A stretch of DNA of 64,000 nt from Allopusillimonas sp048270225 (GCA_048270225.1 JBLWTG010000009.1:96614-160613); one strand, 5' to 3'; shown: positions 18,642 to 28,798, numbered from the stretch's first letter. The notes: a model not told the origin generated them from the sequence alone. Numbers and translations: made by a program.

Positions 18642-19082
18642 TCAACCGAGGTTTGAAGGGGGAGCACGTGAGCCCAGTGGCGGACCCAGCGCGGGCATCG
18701 GCGGCCGAGCATGATTGCGATGTGGCAGCGAGATGGGATGATGGGCAATGATGCCTGCCAGCGCGACCGATTCCTGGCCGGGCATCGACGCTTGCGATAC
18801 AACGATGCCGAAAGGGCAATCCTGATTATCGAAGTGGTCGCTAGGAGACGGCTGATCGGGCTGATCGTTTAAATCCACCAGCAGTGTGCTCGTGCCGCCA
18901 CCCACAGTGCAGAAGGTAATGGCGAAGTTGCCGTCACGCCCGCCGGAAAGATCCGGCATGTAACCCATGGGAATGACCGCACGGCAGAGAAACGACAGAA
19001 CAGTCAGGCAAAACAAAACTTGCCAGACTCGCGTACTTCTATGCCGAAGTGGTTGTCGAAGGGCCAACATGCGCCACAGCAT
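18642..19082 (-). CDS. DUF2946-type protein, first gene of the copper operon
   Basis: 146 residues from the chosen start. One hydrophobic helix (VWQVLFCLTVLSFLCRAVIPMGYMP), then a Cys-containing segment DNQDCPFGIVVS and a His-rich stretch (HHPISLPHRNH) ending GPPLGSRAPPSNLG, the signature end of DUF2946 proteins, which commonly accompany copper and TonB genes. Several ATGs (19184, 19082, 19070) are possible and none has a strong ribosome site, so the start is uncertain. Function unknown; probably membrane-bound. Confidence 0.78.
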   Translation of the reverse strand: MLWRMLALRQPLRHRSTRVWQVLFCLTVLSFLCRAVIPMGYMPDLSGGRDGNFAITFCTVGGGTSTLLVDLNDQPDQPSPSDHFDNQDCPFGIVVSQASMPGQESVALAGIIAHHPISLPHRNHARPPMPALGPPLGSRAPPSNLG

Positions 19083-19968
19083 ATCACAAGCACAACCGCC
19101 CAAAAAACGCGCTCGCGCCTCTCTTGAACCAAGTAGCCGTATGGCCTCTTGAAATCGAGCCTTCGGCAGTGGGAAACCCGTCAAAGCAGACTAAATGCGT
19201 CAAAAGCCGAACCAAGTATTGCGCTTGCCATTCTTGGCAAGACGTCATGCACGCTTATGCTACAGAAGACTCCTAATCTCAAGCTTCTCACCGATGTAAA
19301 CAATAAAACATTGCGTCTTGGCCGGAAAATGTCGGGTTTCGTTGATGGCGTAAACCTTCGCCGAAGGCCCGTACCACTCGGGCAGAAATGAATGAGCCGG
19401 CCCTGCTCGTCACCCTCAACGGTGTTTTCCTTGGGCAGCACAGCCACCCTCATGCCCGGCGTTGCCGGTCGCTGCATCAGATCGATGCAATTGATCTGTC
19501 TCCGTCCACCGACTGCAACCTCGAAAGTCATGGCATTGCGGTTCAAAACCCAGGCAACTCTCTTCCCGCCACTCAAGAGCATGCATTCAAACTCAGACAG
19601 GTCCGCAGGTTGTTAAGGAACAGCGACTTGATCAAAAACGCACAAAGCGGCGTACAGACCGCAGCGCAGGGGGTAAGCCCGCGTGCAGTGAGGGATTGGC
19701 GAAAAAAGTCTATGCATCCAACACGAGCACTCTACCGACCGATCCACTGAATATGGATAGCGATAAAGTTACACAGATTTTATGCGGGCAAGGCATTTTG
19801 AGATAGAAAATTTACGCCCTAAGGCTGGATAATTGGATCCGGGTATAGATCGTTAACAGGCTAACTGGGTTATCGCGCTGGCCGCTTGTTGCATATGGCT
19901 CAAACCGAGCGTCTTATTTGAACACCCAACGTAGCAACGATGCCCCACGCTCAACAAAAGGTAAAAAA
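19083..19968. other. Gene-free region between copper and kdp operons
   Basis: Nearly 900 bases between divergent operons. Overlapping open frames on both strands around 19181-19750 resemble nothing I recognise. The stretch must contain the copper-operon promoter on the left and the kdp promoter on the right. Confidence 0.45.
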
Positions 19969-20049
19969 ATGGATTTCATTATCGGATTGATAACGCTTGG
20001 ATTGTTTGCATATTTGCTTTACGCACTGATCAAACCCGAGAATTTTTGA
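19969..20049 (+). CDS. kdpF: KdpF, small potassium pump subunit
   Basis: 26-residue hydrophobic peptide (MDFIIGLITLGLFAYLLYAL then IKPENF), one membrane helix ending in the KPE-x-F tail typical of KdpF. It stabilises the KdpFABC complex. Opens the kdp operon, followed after 33 bases by a second tiny membrane peptide and then kdpA. Confidence 0.9.
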   Translation: MDFIIGLITLGLFAYLLYALIKPENF

Positions 20050-20082
20050 TCGCAGATCATATAAATCAATCGAGGTGCATTT

Positions 20083-20166
20083 ATGGGTGATTTCTTGTTT
20101 TTGGCATTAGCTTGCGGATTTTTCTTAGTCACGGTGGGGTTCATCGTTGGCCTCGAAAAAATCTGA
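20083..20166 (+). CDS. Second small membrane peptide in the kdp operon
   Basis: 27-residue frame, hydrophobic (MGDFLFLALACGFFLVTVGF then IVGLEKI), one predicted membrane helix. CGAGG lies seven bases before the ATG and its stop is 12 bases before kdpA, so it is well placed to be translated. It is not KdpF, which is the preceding gene. Similar unnamed short peptides occur next to kdpF in some bacteria; I infer a role in the Kdp complex or its expression, without proof. Confidence 0.7.
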   Translation: MGDFLFLALACGFFLVTVGFIVGLEKI

Positions 20167-20178
20167 TCGGAGTCCAAG

Positions 20179-21882
20179 ATGACTGTCGACACTGTTCAAT
20201 TCGCCATCATCCTGGTGACCATGACCTGCTTGGTCGTGGTGCTCGGGAAATGGATGGCACGTCTTTTCATAAGTCCTGCGCACAGTTTTCTGGAGCGCGG
20301 TACCTATCGAGTTCTTGGCATTGATCCGTCGGAGAAGATGTCATGGAAGCGCTACGGGATGGTCCTCGTCCTGAGCAACGCCGCCATGATGCTCCTTGGC
20401 TACGTTCTACTGCGCGTGCAGCAGTATTTACCCGGCGATGCGCTGCAGAGAGCGTCTCAAACGCCTGATCTCGCATTCAATACTGCGGCTTCGTTCATCA
20501 CCAACACCAACTGGCAAGCCTATTCCGGCGAAAGCAGCCTGTCGAACTTTTCGCAAATGGCAGTCATCACCTTCTTGATGTCTGTCAGCGCAACGACGGG
20601 CGTGGCTGCCGCAGGCGGCTTCATTCGGGGCCTGAGCCGCAGATCCTCTGGCGACATCGGCAACTACTGGGTGGATTTCACCCGTGTGCTCTATCGGCTT
20701 TTGCTGCCGCTGTGCTTTGTGATGGCACTGGTCTATGTCTGGCAGGGCATGCCGCAAACGCTGAGTGCCGACGCGGTTGTTGCCACGCTCGAAGGAGCCA
20801 AGCAACAGATCATCATGGGGCCAGTCGCAAGCTTCGAGACGATCAAGCACATCGGCACTAACGGTGGGGGCTTCTTTGGCATGAATGCCGCACACCCGTT
20901 TGAGAACCCGACGCCGCTGACCAACACGCTGCACATGCTCAGCATGCTGCTGATCCCTTCGGCGCTGACGTATACGTTCGGTTCGATGATCATGCGCCGC
21001 AGCCAAGGCTGGGCCTTCTTTGGCGCTTTCGTTGTGATGTTCGTAGGCTTCCTGGCGTTGATCTACAACGCGGAGCACGGCGGCAACCCGATGCTAAGTC
21101 CCCTGGGCGTGGATCAGACGCAAACCGCATTGCAAGGTGGCGGCAACATGGAAGGCAAGGAACTGCGCTTTGGCGTGGCTCAAAGCAGCATGTTTGCCGC
21201 AGTTACCACGGCCGCTACCACCGGCTCTGTGGACTCGATGCACGCCTCCTACACCCCGATGGGTGGGTTCGTTCCGATGGCGCAGATGATGCTCAATAAT
21301 GTATTCGGTGGCGATGGCGTGGGCCTGATCAATCTGGTTACTTACGCCATCCTCACAGTGTTTCTCGTGGGCATGATGATTGGTCGAACGCCAGAGTTTC
21401 TTGGCAAAAAAGTCGAGGTACGGGAGATGAAGTACGTGATGATCGCCGTGCTCGCCCATCCGTTAAGCATCCTCGGGTTCACGGCTATTGCATGCCTGGT
21501 TCCGGCCACCATGGAAAGCCTGGCCAACCTCGGGCCGCACGGATTCAGCGAAGTCCTGTATGCATATACGTCAGGTACAGCAAACAACGGCTCTGCATTC
21601 GCAGGCTTGAATGCCAATACACCTTTCTTCAATACAACGATCGGCCTGGCCATGCTCGTGGGTCGCTACTTCACGCTGCTGCCCATGCTTGCGGTCGCTG
21701 GAGTGATGGCAGCCAAAAACAGCGTACCCGCCAGCGCAGGAACGCTCTCGACTGCAACGCCTCTATTCACGGGACTATTGGTTTTCATCATCCTCATCGT
21801 CGGCGGTCTGACTTTCCTGCCCGCTCTTGCTCTGGGGCCCATCGTGGAGCACTTGCTGATGCTCACGGGCCGGACCTTTTAA
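20179..21882 (+). CDS. kdpA: KdpA, potassium-binding subunit
   Basis: 567 residues, ten-helix channel-like subunit that takes up K+ in the KdpFABC P-type ATPase. Selectivity-loop regions are recognisable: TNTNWQAYSGE, TNGGGFFGMNAAHPFENP, TTAATTGSVDS and GTANNGSAFAGLN. Slightly longer than the E. coli protein. ATG with CGGAGT nine bases upstream. Followed by kdpC rather than the usual kdpB. Confidence 0.96.
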   Translation: MTVDTVQFAIILVTMTCLVVVLGKWMARLFISPAHSFLERGTYRVLGIDPSEKMSWKRYGMVLVLSNAAMMLLGYVLLRVQQYLPGDALQRASQTPDLAFNTAASFITNTNWQAYSGESSLSNFSQMAVITFLMSVSATTGVAAAGGFIRGLSRRSSGDIGNYWVDFTRVLYRLLLPLCFVMALVYVWQGMPQTLSADAVVATLEGAKQQIIMGPVASFETIKHIGTNGGGFFGMNAAHPFENPTPLTNTLHMLSMLLIPSALTYTFGSMIMRRSQGWAFFGAFVVMFVGFLALIYNAEHGGNPMLSPLGVDQTQTALQGGGNMEGKELRFGVAQSSMFAAVTTAATTGSVDSMHASYTPMGGFVPMAQMMLNNVFGGDGVGLINLVTYAILTVFLVGMMIGRTPEFLGKKVEVREMKYVMIAVLAHPLSILGFTAIACLVPATMESLANLGPHGFSEVLYAYTSGTANNGSAFAGLNANTPFFNTTIGLAMLVGRYFTLLPMLAVAGVMAAKNSVPASAGTLSTATPLFTGLLVFIILIVGGLTFLPALALGPIVEHLLMLTGRTF

Positions 21883-21891
21883 GGAGTAGCT

Positions 21892-22566
21892 ATGACTGAA
21901 CTTCAAACACAGGTTAGCCCGGCTGTGACATCAGCATTCAGCGGCGTCATCCGTCCGGTGCTTGTATCTGCCGTGTTCTTCATGATCGTGACCGGACTGA
22001 TGTACCCACTGGCAACCACCGGCACAGCCCAACTGCTCTTTCACGATCAGGCACAAGGCAGTTTGGTTTTCCGCAACGGGCAGGCCATCGGCTCACGTGT
22101 CATTGGCCAGCTTTTCACGCAGCCTCGATATTTCCATGGCCGTCCCAGTGCGACTTCGGGCATCGACCCCAGCAACCCCGAGAATTCGATCGACCAGCCT
22201 TACAACGCGGCCAACAGCGGCGCGAGCAACCAAGGTGTGCTGAGCAAGAAACTGCTCGCCGCCGTTGCAGAGCGCGCCAAGAATTACCGCGAGGAAAACG
22301 GCCTGGCAGCCGATACGAAAGTGCCGGTCGACGCGGTGACCGCATCTGCATCCGGCCTGGATCCGCACATTTCGTTAGCGAACGCCCGACTGCAAGTGCC
22401 CCGGGTGGCAAAGGCGCGCAATGTGCCTGAGAAGGATGTGTTGTCGGTGCTGGAACAGAACACAGCGCATCGTCAACTCGGCGTTCTTGGCGAACCTCGC
22501 GTGAACGTGCTGGAACTCAACCTTGCACTGGACGAGGCCTTCAAGGCCCGGCCAGTCACTCAATAA
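21892..22566 (+). CDS. kdpC: KdpC, potassium pump accessory subunit
   Basis: 224 residues with one N-terminal membrane helix (about 22-42) and a soluble periplasmic domain. Family motifs: YPLATTGTAQLLF, FHGRPSAT, and LDPHISLANARLQVPRVA. It starts nine bases after kdpA with AAGGAG and ends 14 bases before kdpB. Position between kdpA and kdpB is unusual; the common order is kdpFABC. Confidence 0.95.
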   Translation: MTELQTQVSPAVTSAFSGVIRPVLVSAVFFMIVTGLMYPLATTGTAQLLFHDQAQGSLVFRNGQAIGSRVIGQLFTQPRYFHGRPSATSGIDPSNPENSIDQPYNAANSGASNQGVLSKKLLAAVAERAKNYREENGLAADTKVPVDAVTASASGLDPHISLANARLQVPRVAKARNVPEKDVLSVLEQNTAHRQLGVLGEPRVNVLELNLALDEAFKARPVTQ

Positions 22567-22580
22567 AGCTGGGAGTTTGT

Positions 22581-24680
22581 ATGTCCCAAACAGAAGTCAT
22601 CACGTCCACCAATAGCACTGGCCCGTCGGGTAAGCAGCCAGACCCTCAGCGCGGTGCCCTGCCATGGTCCTCGATCATTGGTGAAGCTTTCCGAAAGCTG
22701 TCTCCGCGCGTGCAGATGAAGAACCCAGTGATGTTTGTCGTGTATGTCGGCAGCATCGTGGCAACGATTCTGGGGATTCAGGCTGTGCGAGGAGATGGCG
22801 ACGCCCCGGCGGGCTTCATCTTTGCAGTGGCTGCCTGGCTCTGGTTCACCGTGCTCTTCGCCAACGCAGCCGAGGCATTGGCCGAGGGCCGCGGCAAAGC
22901 GCATGCCCAGGCGCTGCGCGCCTCTCGGCGGCGAGTGGTTGCCCGTGTGCTCAAGGAACCTAAGCTGGGCGGTACGAGCTGGTCCGTCCCCAGCGACGAA
23001 TTGGCCGTGGACGCCTACGTCCACGTCAACGCCGGAGAAACCATCCCTGCGGACGGTGAGGTCCTGGTCGGCGTGGCCTCCGTCGATGAGTCAGCCATCA
23101 CAGGGGAGTCAGCCCCGGTGATCCGCGAGGCTGGGGGCGATCTCAGCTCTGTTACCGGCGGGACCCGCGTGCTCTCGGACTGGATCATCATGCGCGTCAC
23201 GGCCAAGCCTGGTGAGGCGTTCCTTGACCGCATGATCGCCATGGTCGAGGGTGCCAAGCGAGGCAAGACACCGAACGAGCTGGCGCTGAACATCCTGTTG
23301 GTCGCCCTGACGCTGATCTTCCTGCTGGTGTGCATGACCCTGTTGCCGTTCTCCATGTTCGGCGTACCGATCAATGGCGCAGGACAGCCAGTGAGCATCA
23401 CGGTCCTCATTGCCTTGCTGGTGTGTCTGATTCCGACCACTATTGGCGCGCTACTCTCGGCAGTTGGTATCGCCGGTATGAGCCGGATGATGAATGCCAA
23501 TGTTCTGGCGACCTCTGGTCGCGCAATCGAAGCTGCGGGTGATGTTGACGTGCTCCTGCTGGACAAAACCGGCACGATCACCCTCGGCAACCGCGAGGCC
23601 GTCAGGTTTGTCCCCGCCCCAGGCCTATCGGAGTCGGCTGTTGCCAATGCTGCCTATCTGGCTTCGCTGGCTGACGAAACGCCGGAAGGCCGTTCCATTG
23701 TGACGCTGGCCAAGGGCAGCTTCAATGTCAAGCCTCGGACACTGGATGATGCACTGCCCATTGCCTTCAGTGCAATGACCCGTATGAGCGGCATCGACAT
23801 CGATGATCGACAACTGCGCAAAGGGGCCGCATCAGCGATTCGCGCCTACGTGGAGCATGCCGGTGGTGTGTTCCCTGAGGCAGTCAATCGGACAGTCGAG
23901 GACGTTTCTCGGCGCGGCGGCACCCCGCTAGTTGTGGCTGATGGCCCGCGTGTGATCGGTGTCGTTGAACTTAAGGACATCATCAAACACGGGATCAAGG
24001 AGCGCTTCGGCCAGCTGCGTTCCATGGGAATAAAGACCGTCATGATTACGGGCGACAACAGGCTTACTGCCGCCACAATTGCCGCGGACGCTGGTGTGGA
24101 CGACTTCCTTGCAGAAGCTACGCCTGAAGACAAGCTCAGCCTGATTCGCAAATACCAGGCGGAAGGCCACCTGGTGGCCATGACGGGGGACGGCACCAAC
24201 GACGCACCAGCCCTTGCACAGGCCGATGTGGCAGTGGCCATGAATAGCGGCACTCAAGCCGCAAAGGAGGCGGGCAACATGGTGGATCTGGACAGCAATC
24301 CCACCAAGCTTCTGCGCGTCGTCGAAGTGGGCAAGCAAATGATCATGACGCGAGGGGCATTGACCACGTTCAGTGTGGCGAATGACCTGGCGAAATACTT
24401 CGCGATCATTCCGGCCGCGTTCGTCGCCACCTATCCGGCGTTGGGGGCCTTGAACGTGATGGACCTGCACAGCCCCAGTTCGGCGATTCTGTCTGCGGTG
24501 ATCTTCAATGCGTTGATCATCGTTGCCTTGATCCCGCTTGCCCTGCGTGGGGTGAAGTATAGAGCCGAACCTGCCTCACACCTGCTCAGGCGCAACCTGT
24601 TGATCTACGGAGTCGGCGGTCTCATCGCACCGTTCATCGGGATCAAGCTGATAGACATTATGCTGACCCCATTCTTCTGA
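22581..24680 (+). CDS. kdpB: KdpB, potassium pump ATPase subunit
   Basis: 699-residue P-type ATPase that energises K+ uptake. Motifs: TGES (174-177) in the actuator domain, DKTGT with phosphorylated D328, and GDGTND (536-541). Helix region DLAKYFAIIPA with the charged residues needed for coupling is present near the C-terminus. Start ATG preceded by GGGAG. Downstream kdpD begins after about 80 bases. Confidence 0.97.
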   Translation: MSQTEVITSTNSTGPSGKQPDPQRGALPWSSIIGEAFRKLSPRVQMKNPVMFVVYVGSIVATILGIQAVRGDGDAPAGFIFAVAAWLWFTVLFANAAEALAEGRGKAHAQALRASRRRVVARVLKEPKLGGTSWSVPSDELAVDAYVHVNAGETIPADGEVLVGVASVDESAITGESAPVIREAGGDLSSVTGGTRVLSDWIIMRVTAKPGEAFLDRMIAMVEGAKRGKTPNELALNILLVALTLIFLLVCMTLLPFSMFGVPINGAGQPVSITVLIALLVCLIPTTIGALLSAVGIAGMSRMMNANVLATSGRAIEAAGDVDVLLLDKTGTITLGNREAVRFVPAPGLSESAVANAAYLASLADETPEGRSIVTLAKGSFNVKPRTLDDALPIAFSAMTRMSGIDIDDRQLRKGAASAIRAYVEHAGGVFPEAVNRTVEDVSRRGGTPLVVADGPRVIGVVELKDIIKHGIKERFGQLRSMGIKTVMITGDNRLTAATIAADAGVDDFLAEATPEDKLSLIRKYQAEGHLVAMTGDGTNDAPALAQADVAVAMNSGTQAAKEAGNMVDLDSNPTKLLRVVEVGKQMIMTRGALTTFSVANDLAKYFAIIPAAFVATYPALGALNVMDLHSPSSAILSAVIFNALIIVALIPLALRGVKYRAEPASHLLRRNLLIYGVGGLIAPFIGIKLIDIMLTPFF

Positions 24681-24762
24681 AAGTGATTAAACTGGAATCA
24701 TTGAGCAACGCAAGCAACGTTGCCCAAAACCTTATGAAGTTACCGAGTAAAGAGGACCTTCT

Positions 24763-27504
24763 ATGGGAGCGATCCAACCCATAAAAGCCGACGCCATACT
24801 GGGTGAGCTCAAGCGACAGTCAGCCGGACGATTGACGGTATTTTTGGGTGCTGCACCTGGCGTTGGCAAGACTTACGCCATGCTGGCCCGTGCGCGGGAA
24901 CTGCACCGCCAAGGGGTGGATGTCGTTATTGGTATCGTCGAAACCCATGGCCGTAGCGAGACCCGGGCCCTGGTCGAGGGGCTCCCATTGCTGCCTCGCA
25001 AAACAATTGAGTATCGAGGGCGGCATCTGGAGGAGATGGACCTAGATGGTTTGCTAGCACGTAAGCCGGCAATTGCCTTAGTAGATGAGCTGGCCCATCG
25101 TAACGCCCCCGGAAGCCGCCATGAGCGGCGTTGGCAGGATGTGGAGGAATTGCTTAACGCAGGTATCGACGTTTACACGACGATTAATATCCAGCATTTG
25201 GAGAGCGTGAACGACGTTGTGCACCAAATTACAGGTATTCGCGTAAGCGAGACTGTTCCTGACACTATTTTTGAGCGTTTGCGTGACATTCGTCTGGTCG
25301 ATTTGCCTGCGCGCGAACTGATAGAACGTCTGAACGATGGAAAAGTTTATATTCCCGAACAGGCTGCGAGAGCGCTACAGGCGTTCTTTTCACCGTCTAA
25401 TCTCACGGCTTTGCGCGAGCTTGCAATGCAAACGGTGGCGGAGCACGTCGATGTCGACCTTCGCGAAAAGCGTGCCGCACGCGGGTTGGCAGGCATTCCT
25501 ATCCAACACCATGTACTGATCGCCATTGATGGCCGGGGACAATCCGAATATCTCGTGAGAGCGGGTTCCAGAATGGCCGAGCGACGTGGCTCGCCATGGT
25601 CAGTGATCACTGTAGATACAGGAAGGTCTGCCGACGCGACACAACAAGTAGGCAACATCGCCCAGCCTATCTCATGGTTCAGAAGGAGTGCGCGTGCTGA
25701 GCAGCAACGCTTGATGGAGATCGACAAAGCTTTCGCGCTGGCGCGCAATCTTGGCGGGGAGACGGAGGTGATGCACAACACCGACGTCACGCAGGCATTG
25801 CTGGACGCTGCAGAAGCGCGCGGCGCAAGATCCATTGTGATCGGTCGCACGCGCGAGCGTCCTTTCGCGCGGATGTTCAACCGTACATTGACGCAGCAAC
25901 TGCTGCAGCGCGGCGCTCGCTACGAACTGACGATTGTCAGCACACCGCAGGCGCGGCAGCAGACGATATATTGGACAGACACGGCCAGCAGCCGCATTAC
26001 GAAACGGGAAGTCTCGCTGACTCTTCTGGCCAGCGCTGCCGCCATAGGTTCAGCAGCCTTGGCTGAACGAGTTCTAGGATTACAGGATCTGTCGCTGATC
26101 TTTCTCGTGGCTGTTGTGCTGGTCGCGTCACGCACTCGCATGGCGTCAGCAGTTATCACCGCCGTTCTGTGCTTCTTGGCCTATGATTTCTTCTTCATCG
26201 AGCCAAAACTCACCTTTTTGATCAGTGCCCCTCGCGGCGTCGCGACCGTAATGCTGTTTCTCGCAGCAGCACTGATCGCAGGGCGCTTGGCCTCGCAACT
26301 ACGCAGACAAGTCGTGGCACTGCGAGCCGCCAACACTCACGCTACAGCGATGCAGAAACTGGGACGCCAACTTGCCAAGGCAGCCGATCTTGGGCAAGTT
26401 ATTGCGTCAGGCGTCTCGATACTAAGATCGACCCTTCATGCCGAAGCATGGATACGCATCAACGGCGAGTCGGGGCCCGCCACCGCCACAAGCCCTCTTA
26501 CCGATAAAGATTTGATGGCGGCGGACTGGACGCAACAACATGGACAAATGAGCGGACGTTACACAGACACGTTGGGCAATTCCAGTTGGATGTTCCTACC
26601 CGTGTGTTCGGACAAAGATAAGCTAGGCGTAATCGGACTCAAGTTTCGGTCAGATATGGATCGTCTTTCGTTCGAACAACGGCGCCTCGCAGAAAGCATG
26701 GTGGAAGACATTGCCCAGGCGGCGCTACGCACGCGGTTGGTATCACAATTGGAGGAGGCGCGAGTCACCGGAGAAACGGAGCGTCTACGGTCCGCGCTAT
26801 TGTCATCCGTGTCGCACGATCTGCGCTCGCCCTTATCATCGATGATAGGTGCGGCCGACAGTCTGGCGCGCTACGGCAAAAGCATGGGGACGGAAGATCA
26901 GCAAAGCCTGCTGGAAACCATTCATATTGAAGGCGAACGCCTGGATCGGTACATCCAGAACCTGCTCGACATGACACGACTTGGGCAGCAGGGCCTGACA
27001 TTGACGCGCGACTGGATCGGTATAGACGAATTAATGGGGTCGGCGTCAAGGCGTCTGCAACGGTACGAGCCGAATATCCGCCTGGAGTTCGACATTCCGT
27101 CGGGGCTGCCACCGATTCATGTCCATCCCGCGCTAATCGAGCAGGCTTTGTTCAACGTAATGGAAAACGCGGCAAAGTTCTCCCCGCCGGAGGTTCCCAT
27201 CCGCGTGAAGGTCCAGCGCAATGAAGATGATCAATTGCAAGTAGACGTCTCGGATCGAGGTCCCGGAATTCCAGAAGACGAGCGACGACGCATATTTGAT
27301 ATGTTCTATAGTGTGGAGCGCGGCGACCGTGGCAAACAAGGGACTGGACTGGGATTGACGATAGTCCAAGGCATCGTAGGCGCTCATATGGGCAGCGTCC
27401 AGGCACTCCCCGGACGGGAAGGCAAGGGAACAACGATCCGTTTGACCTTGCCCTGGGGCGAGTATGCTAAGCAAGAGGTGAAAGAAAATGATGGGGCGAC
27501 CTAA
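24763..27504 (+). CDS. kdpD: KdpD, potassium sensor histidine kinase
   Basis: 913 residues: N-terminal KdpD domain with Walker A GAAPGVGKT (29-37), a USP-like domain (about 245-385), four membrane helices (about 405-505), a GAF-like segment, then the kinase core with phospho-acceptor H685 in SVSHDLRSPLSS, N box NVMENAAKFS, and G boxes DRGPGIP and GTGLGL. Senses low K+ or turgor and phosphorylates KdpE to switch on the kdp operon. Ends overlapping kdpE by 17 bases. Confidence 0.97.
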   Translation: MGAIQPIKADAILGELKRQSAGRLTVFLGAAPGVGKTYAMLARARELHRQGVDVVIGIVETHGRSETRALVEGLPLLPRKTIEYRGRHLEEMDLDGLLARKPAIALVDELAHRNAPGSRHERRWQDVEELLNAGIDVYTTINIQHLESVNDVVHQITGIRVSETVPDTIFERLRDIRLVDLPARELIERLNDGKVYIPEQAARALQAFFSPSNLTALRELAMQTVAEHVDVDLREKRAARGLAGIPIQHHVLIAIDGRGQSEYLVRAGSRMAERRGSPWSVITVDTGRSADATQQVGNIAQPISWFRRSARAEQQRLMEIDKAFALARNLGGETEVMHNTDVTQALLDAAEARGARSIVIGRTRERPFARMFNRTLTQQLLQRGARYELTIVSTPQARQQTIYWTDTASSRITKREVSLTLLASAAAIGSAALAERVLGLQDLSLIFLVAVVLVASRTRMASAVITAVLCFLAYDFFFIEPKLTFLISAPRGVATVMLFLAAALIAGRLASQLRRQVVALRAANTHATAMQKLGRQLAKAADLGQVIASGVSILRSTLHAEAWIRINGESGPATATSPLTDKDLMAADWTQQHGQMSGRYTDTLGNSSWMFLPVCSDKDKLGVIGLKFRSDMDRLSFEQRRLAESMVEDIAQAALRTRLVSQLEEARVTGETERLRSALLSSVSHDLRSPLSSMIGAADSLARYGKSMGTEDQQSLLETIHIEGERLDRYIQNLLDMTRLGQQGLTLTRDWIGIDELMGSASRRLQRYEPNIRLEFDIPSGLPPIHVHPALIEQALFNVMENAAKFSPPEVPIRVKVQRNEDDQLQVDVSDRGPGIPEDERRRIFDMFYSVERGDRGKQGTGLGLTIVQGIVGAHMGSVQALPGREGKGTTIRLTLPWGEYAKQEVKENDGAT

Positions 27505-28222
27505 TGAAACGACTGCTAGCGCGCCGGCTGCCAGGATTCTCGTAGTCGATGACGAACTGCAGATACGCAAGTTCATCGATATCAGTTTGCGCTCGCAGGG
27601 CTATGCAACACTGTTGGCAGGAACGGGGCACGAGGGGCTAACGCTGCTAGCCAGTAAAGGGGCGGATCTCGTCGTTCTTGATCTGGGGCTGCCGGACAAG
27701 GACGGAAAGGAAGTTCTCAAAGAGCTTCGGCAGTGGTCGCGCGTACCTGTCATAGTGTTGACGGTGCGCTCGGGCGAGGAAGAAAAGGTAGCCTTGCTGG
27801 ATGCGGGCGCCAACGATTACGTGACCAAACCATTCGGCGTCGAGGAACTGATGGCGCGTATCCGCGCACTCCTGCGAGCCGTAGGATCGGGTCTGGAGGA
27901 AGATCCAGTCTATGACGACGGAGTCATCAGCATCGACCTGGTTAATCGGGAAGTGACGGTTCATGGCCGGATCGTCACTTTGAGTCGCAAGGAGTTTTCC
28001 CTACTGTCCCTATTGGCTCGCCAACCGGGCCGGTTGATCACACAAACGCAAATCCTAAGAGAGCTGTGGGGACCTACGCACGAGGAAGACGCTCACTACT
28101 TGCGCATTCTTGTAGGGAAGTTGCGCCACAAACTTGGAGACGATGCATCGGCACCCCGATATATCGTGACTGAACCGGGGGTTGGGCTGAGATTCATCGC
28201 GAAAGAACGACAAACGGCTTGA
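27488..28222 (+). CDS. kdpE: KdpE, OmpR-family response regulator
   Basis: 244 residues: receiver domain (VVDDE, phospho-acceptor D65 in VVLDLGLPD, TVR and K in YVTKPFGVEEL) and a C-terminal winged-helix DNA-binding domain (RELWGPTHEEDAHYLRI). Activates kdp transcription. The start overlaps the kdpD end. Immediately downstream the sequence changes to a relaxase gene remnant, so kdpE is the last complete gene before the integrative element. Confidence 0.96.
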   Translation: MMGRPNETTASAPAARILVVDDELQIRKFIDISLRSQGYATLLAGTGHEGLTLLASKGADLVVLDLGLPDKDGKEVLKELRQWSRVPVIVLTVRSGEEEKVALLDAGANDYVTKPFGVEELMARIRALLRAVGSGLEEDPVYDDGVISIDLVNREVTVHGRIVTLSRKEFSLLSLLARQPGRLITQTQILRELWGPTHEEDAHYLRILVGKLRHKLGDDASAPRYIVTEPGVGLRFIAKERQTA

Positions 28223-28229
28223 ACTGAAT

Positions 28230-28797
28230 TCAGTGATCGGTGCCAAGCAGTTCTTGATGGCCACGTTGCCGACCAAATTCCCATGTCACTCTGCCACCGC
28301 ACACCGCCGCGGCGGTCTGCTGCCCAAGCCGCTGCTTGATCACAGGTTTCCTCGGCAGACTGAAGCCCATGCCGTCGTCCAGCACGGCCGCGCCAAGGTC
28401 ACGCGCTGCCCCACGCAGCTTTGCCAGCCCCTGTTTGGCCAGGAAGTCGGCGCGCTGCTGCATCGCCTGTTTAGTCTCGCTACCAAAACTCAGCTCGCCC
28501 AGGCCCGAACCGCCACTGATCAACTGCTGGTCGAGCCATGTGGCCCCGATAAAGCGAACAAACCTGCCGCTCGATGGGCACGTGCGATTCCAGCTCCACC
28601 GTCACGCCGCCTAGGCACTGCGCGTCGTAGCGGCGACCCCATTCGGCCAAGTCGTCCGGCACCTTCGGCCACGCGCTCCACGATACCGGCCTGGTGCAGG
28701 ACTTCGAGGCGGCGGATGTGGCCCGCAACGACTTCCAGCGGATCACGCCCGACACGGCCTGACCTAGCTCGACGACCAGGTGATGATCGGTGACCGC
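28230..28797 (-). pseudogene. Decayed 3' copy of the DUF3363 relaxase gene
   Basis: Minus-strand frames read RRYDAQCLGGVTVELESHVP, ISGGSGLGELSFGSETKQAM, QQRADFLAKQGLAK and LDDGMGFSLPRKPVIKQRLG. These match the intact relaxase (31217-33202) segment by segment, including RYDAQRLGGVAVELKSHLP and QQRADFLAEQGLAE. There are frameshifts and an internal deletion of roughly 50 codons between the QGLAK and LDDGMGF parts. Homology to the intact gene continues to within a few bases of the aph(6) stop codon, where it ends abruptly (equivalent to about 31928 in the intact copy). Confidence 0.88.
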
Positions 28798-28798
28798 G

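Noticed and set aside
19181..19750. Overlapping frames on both strands between the copper and kdp operons
   Set aside because: No recognisable domain, no ribosome site, and mutually exclusive frames; left as non-coding.
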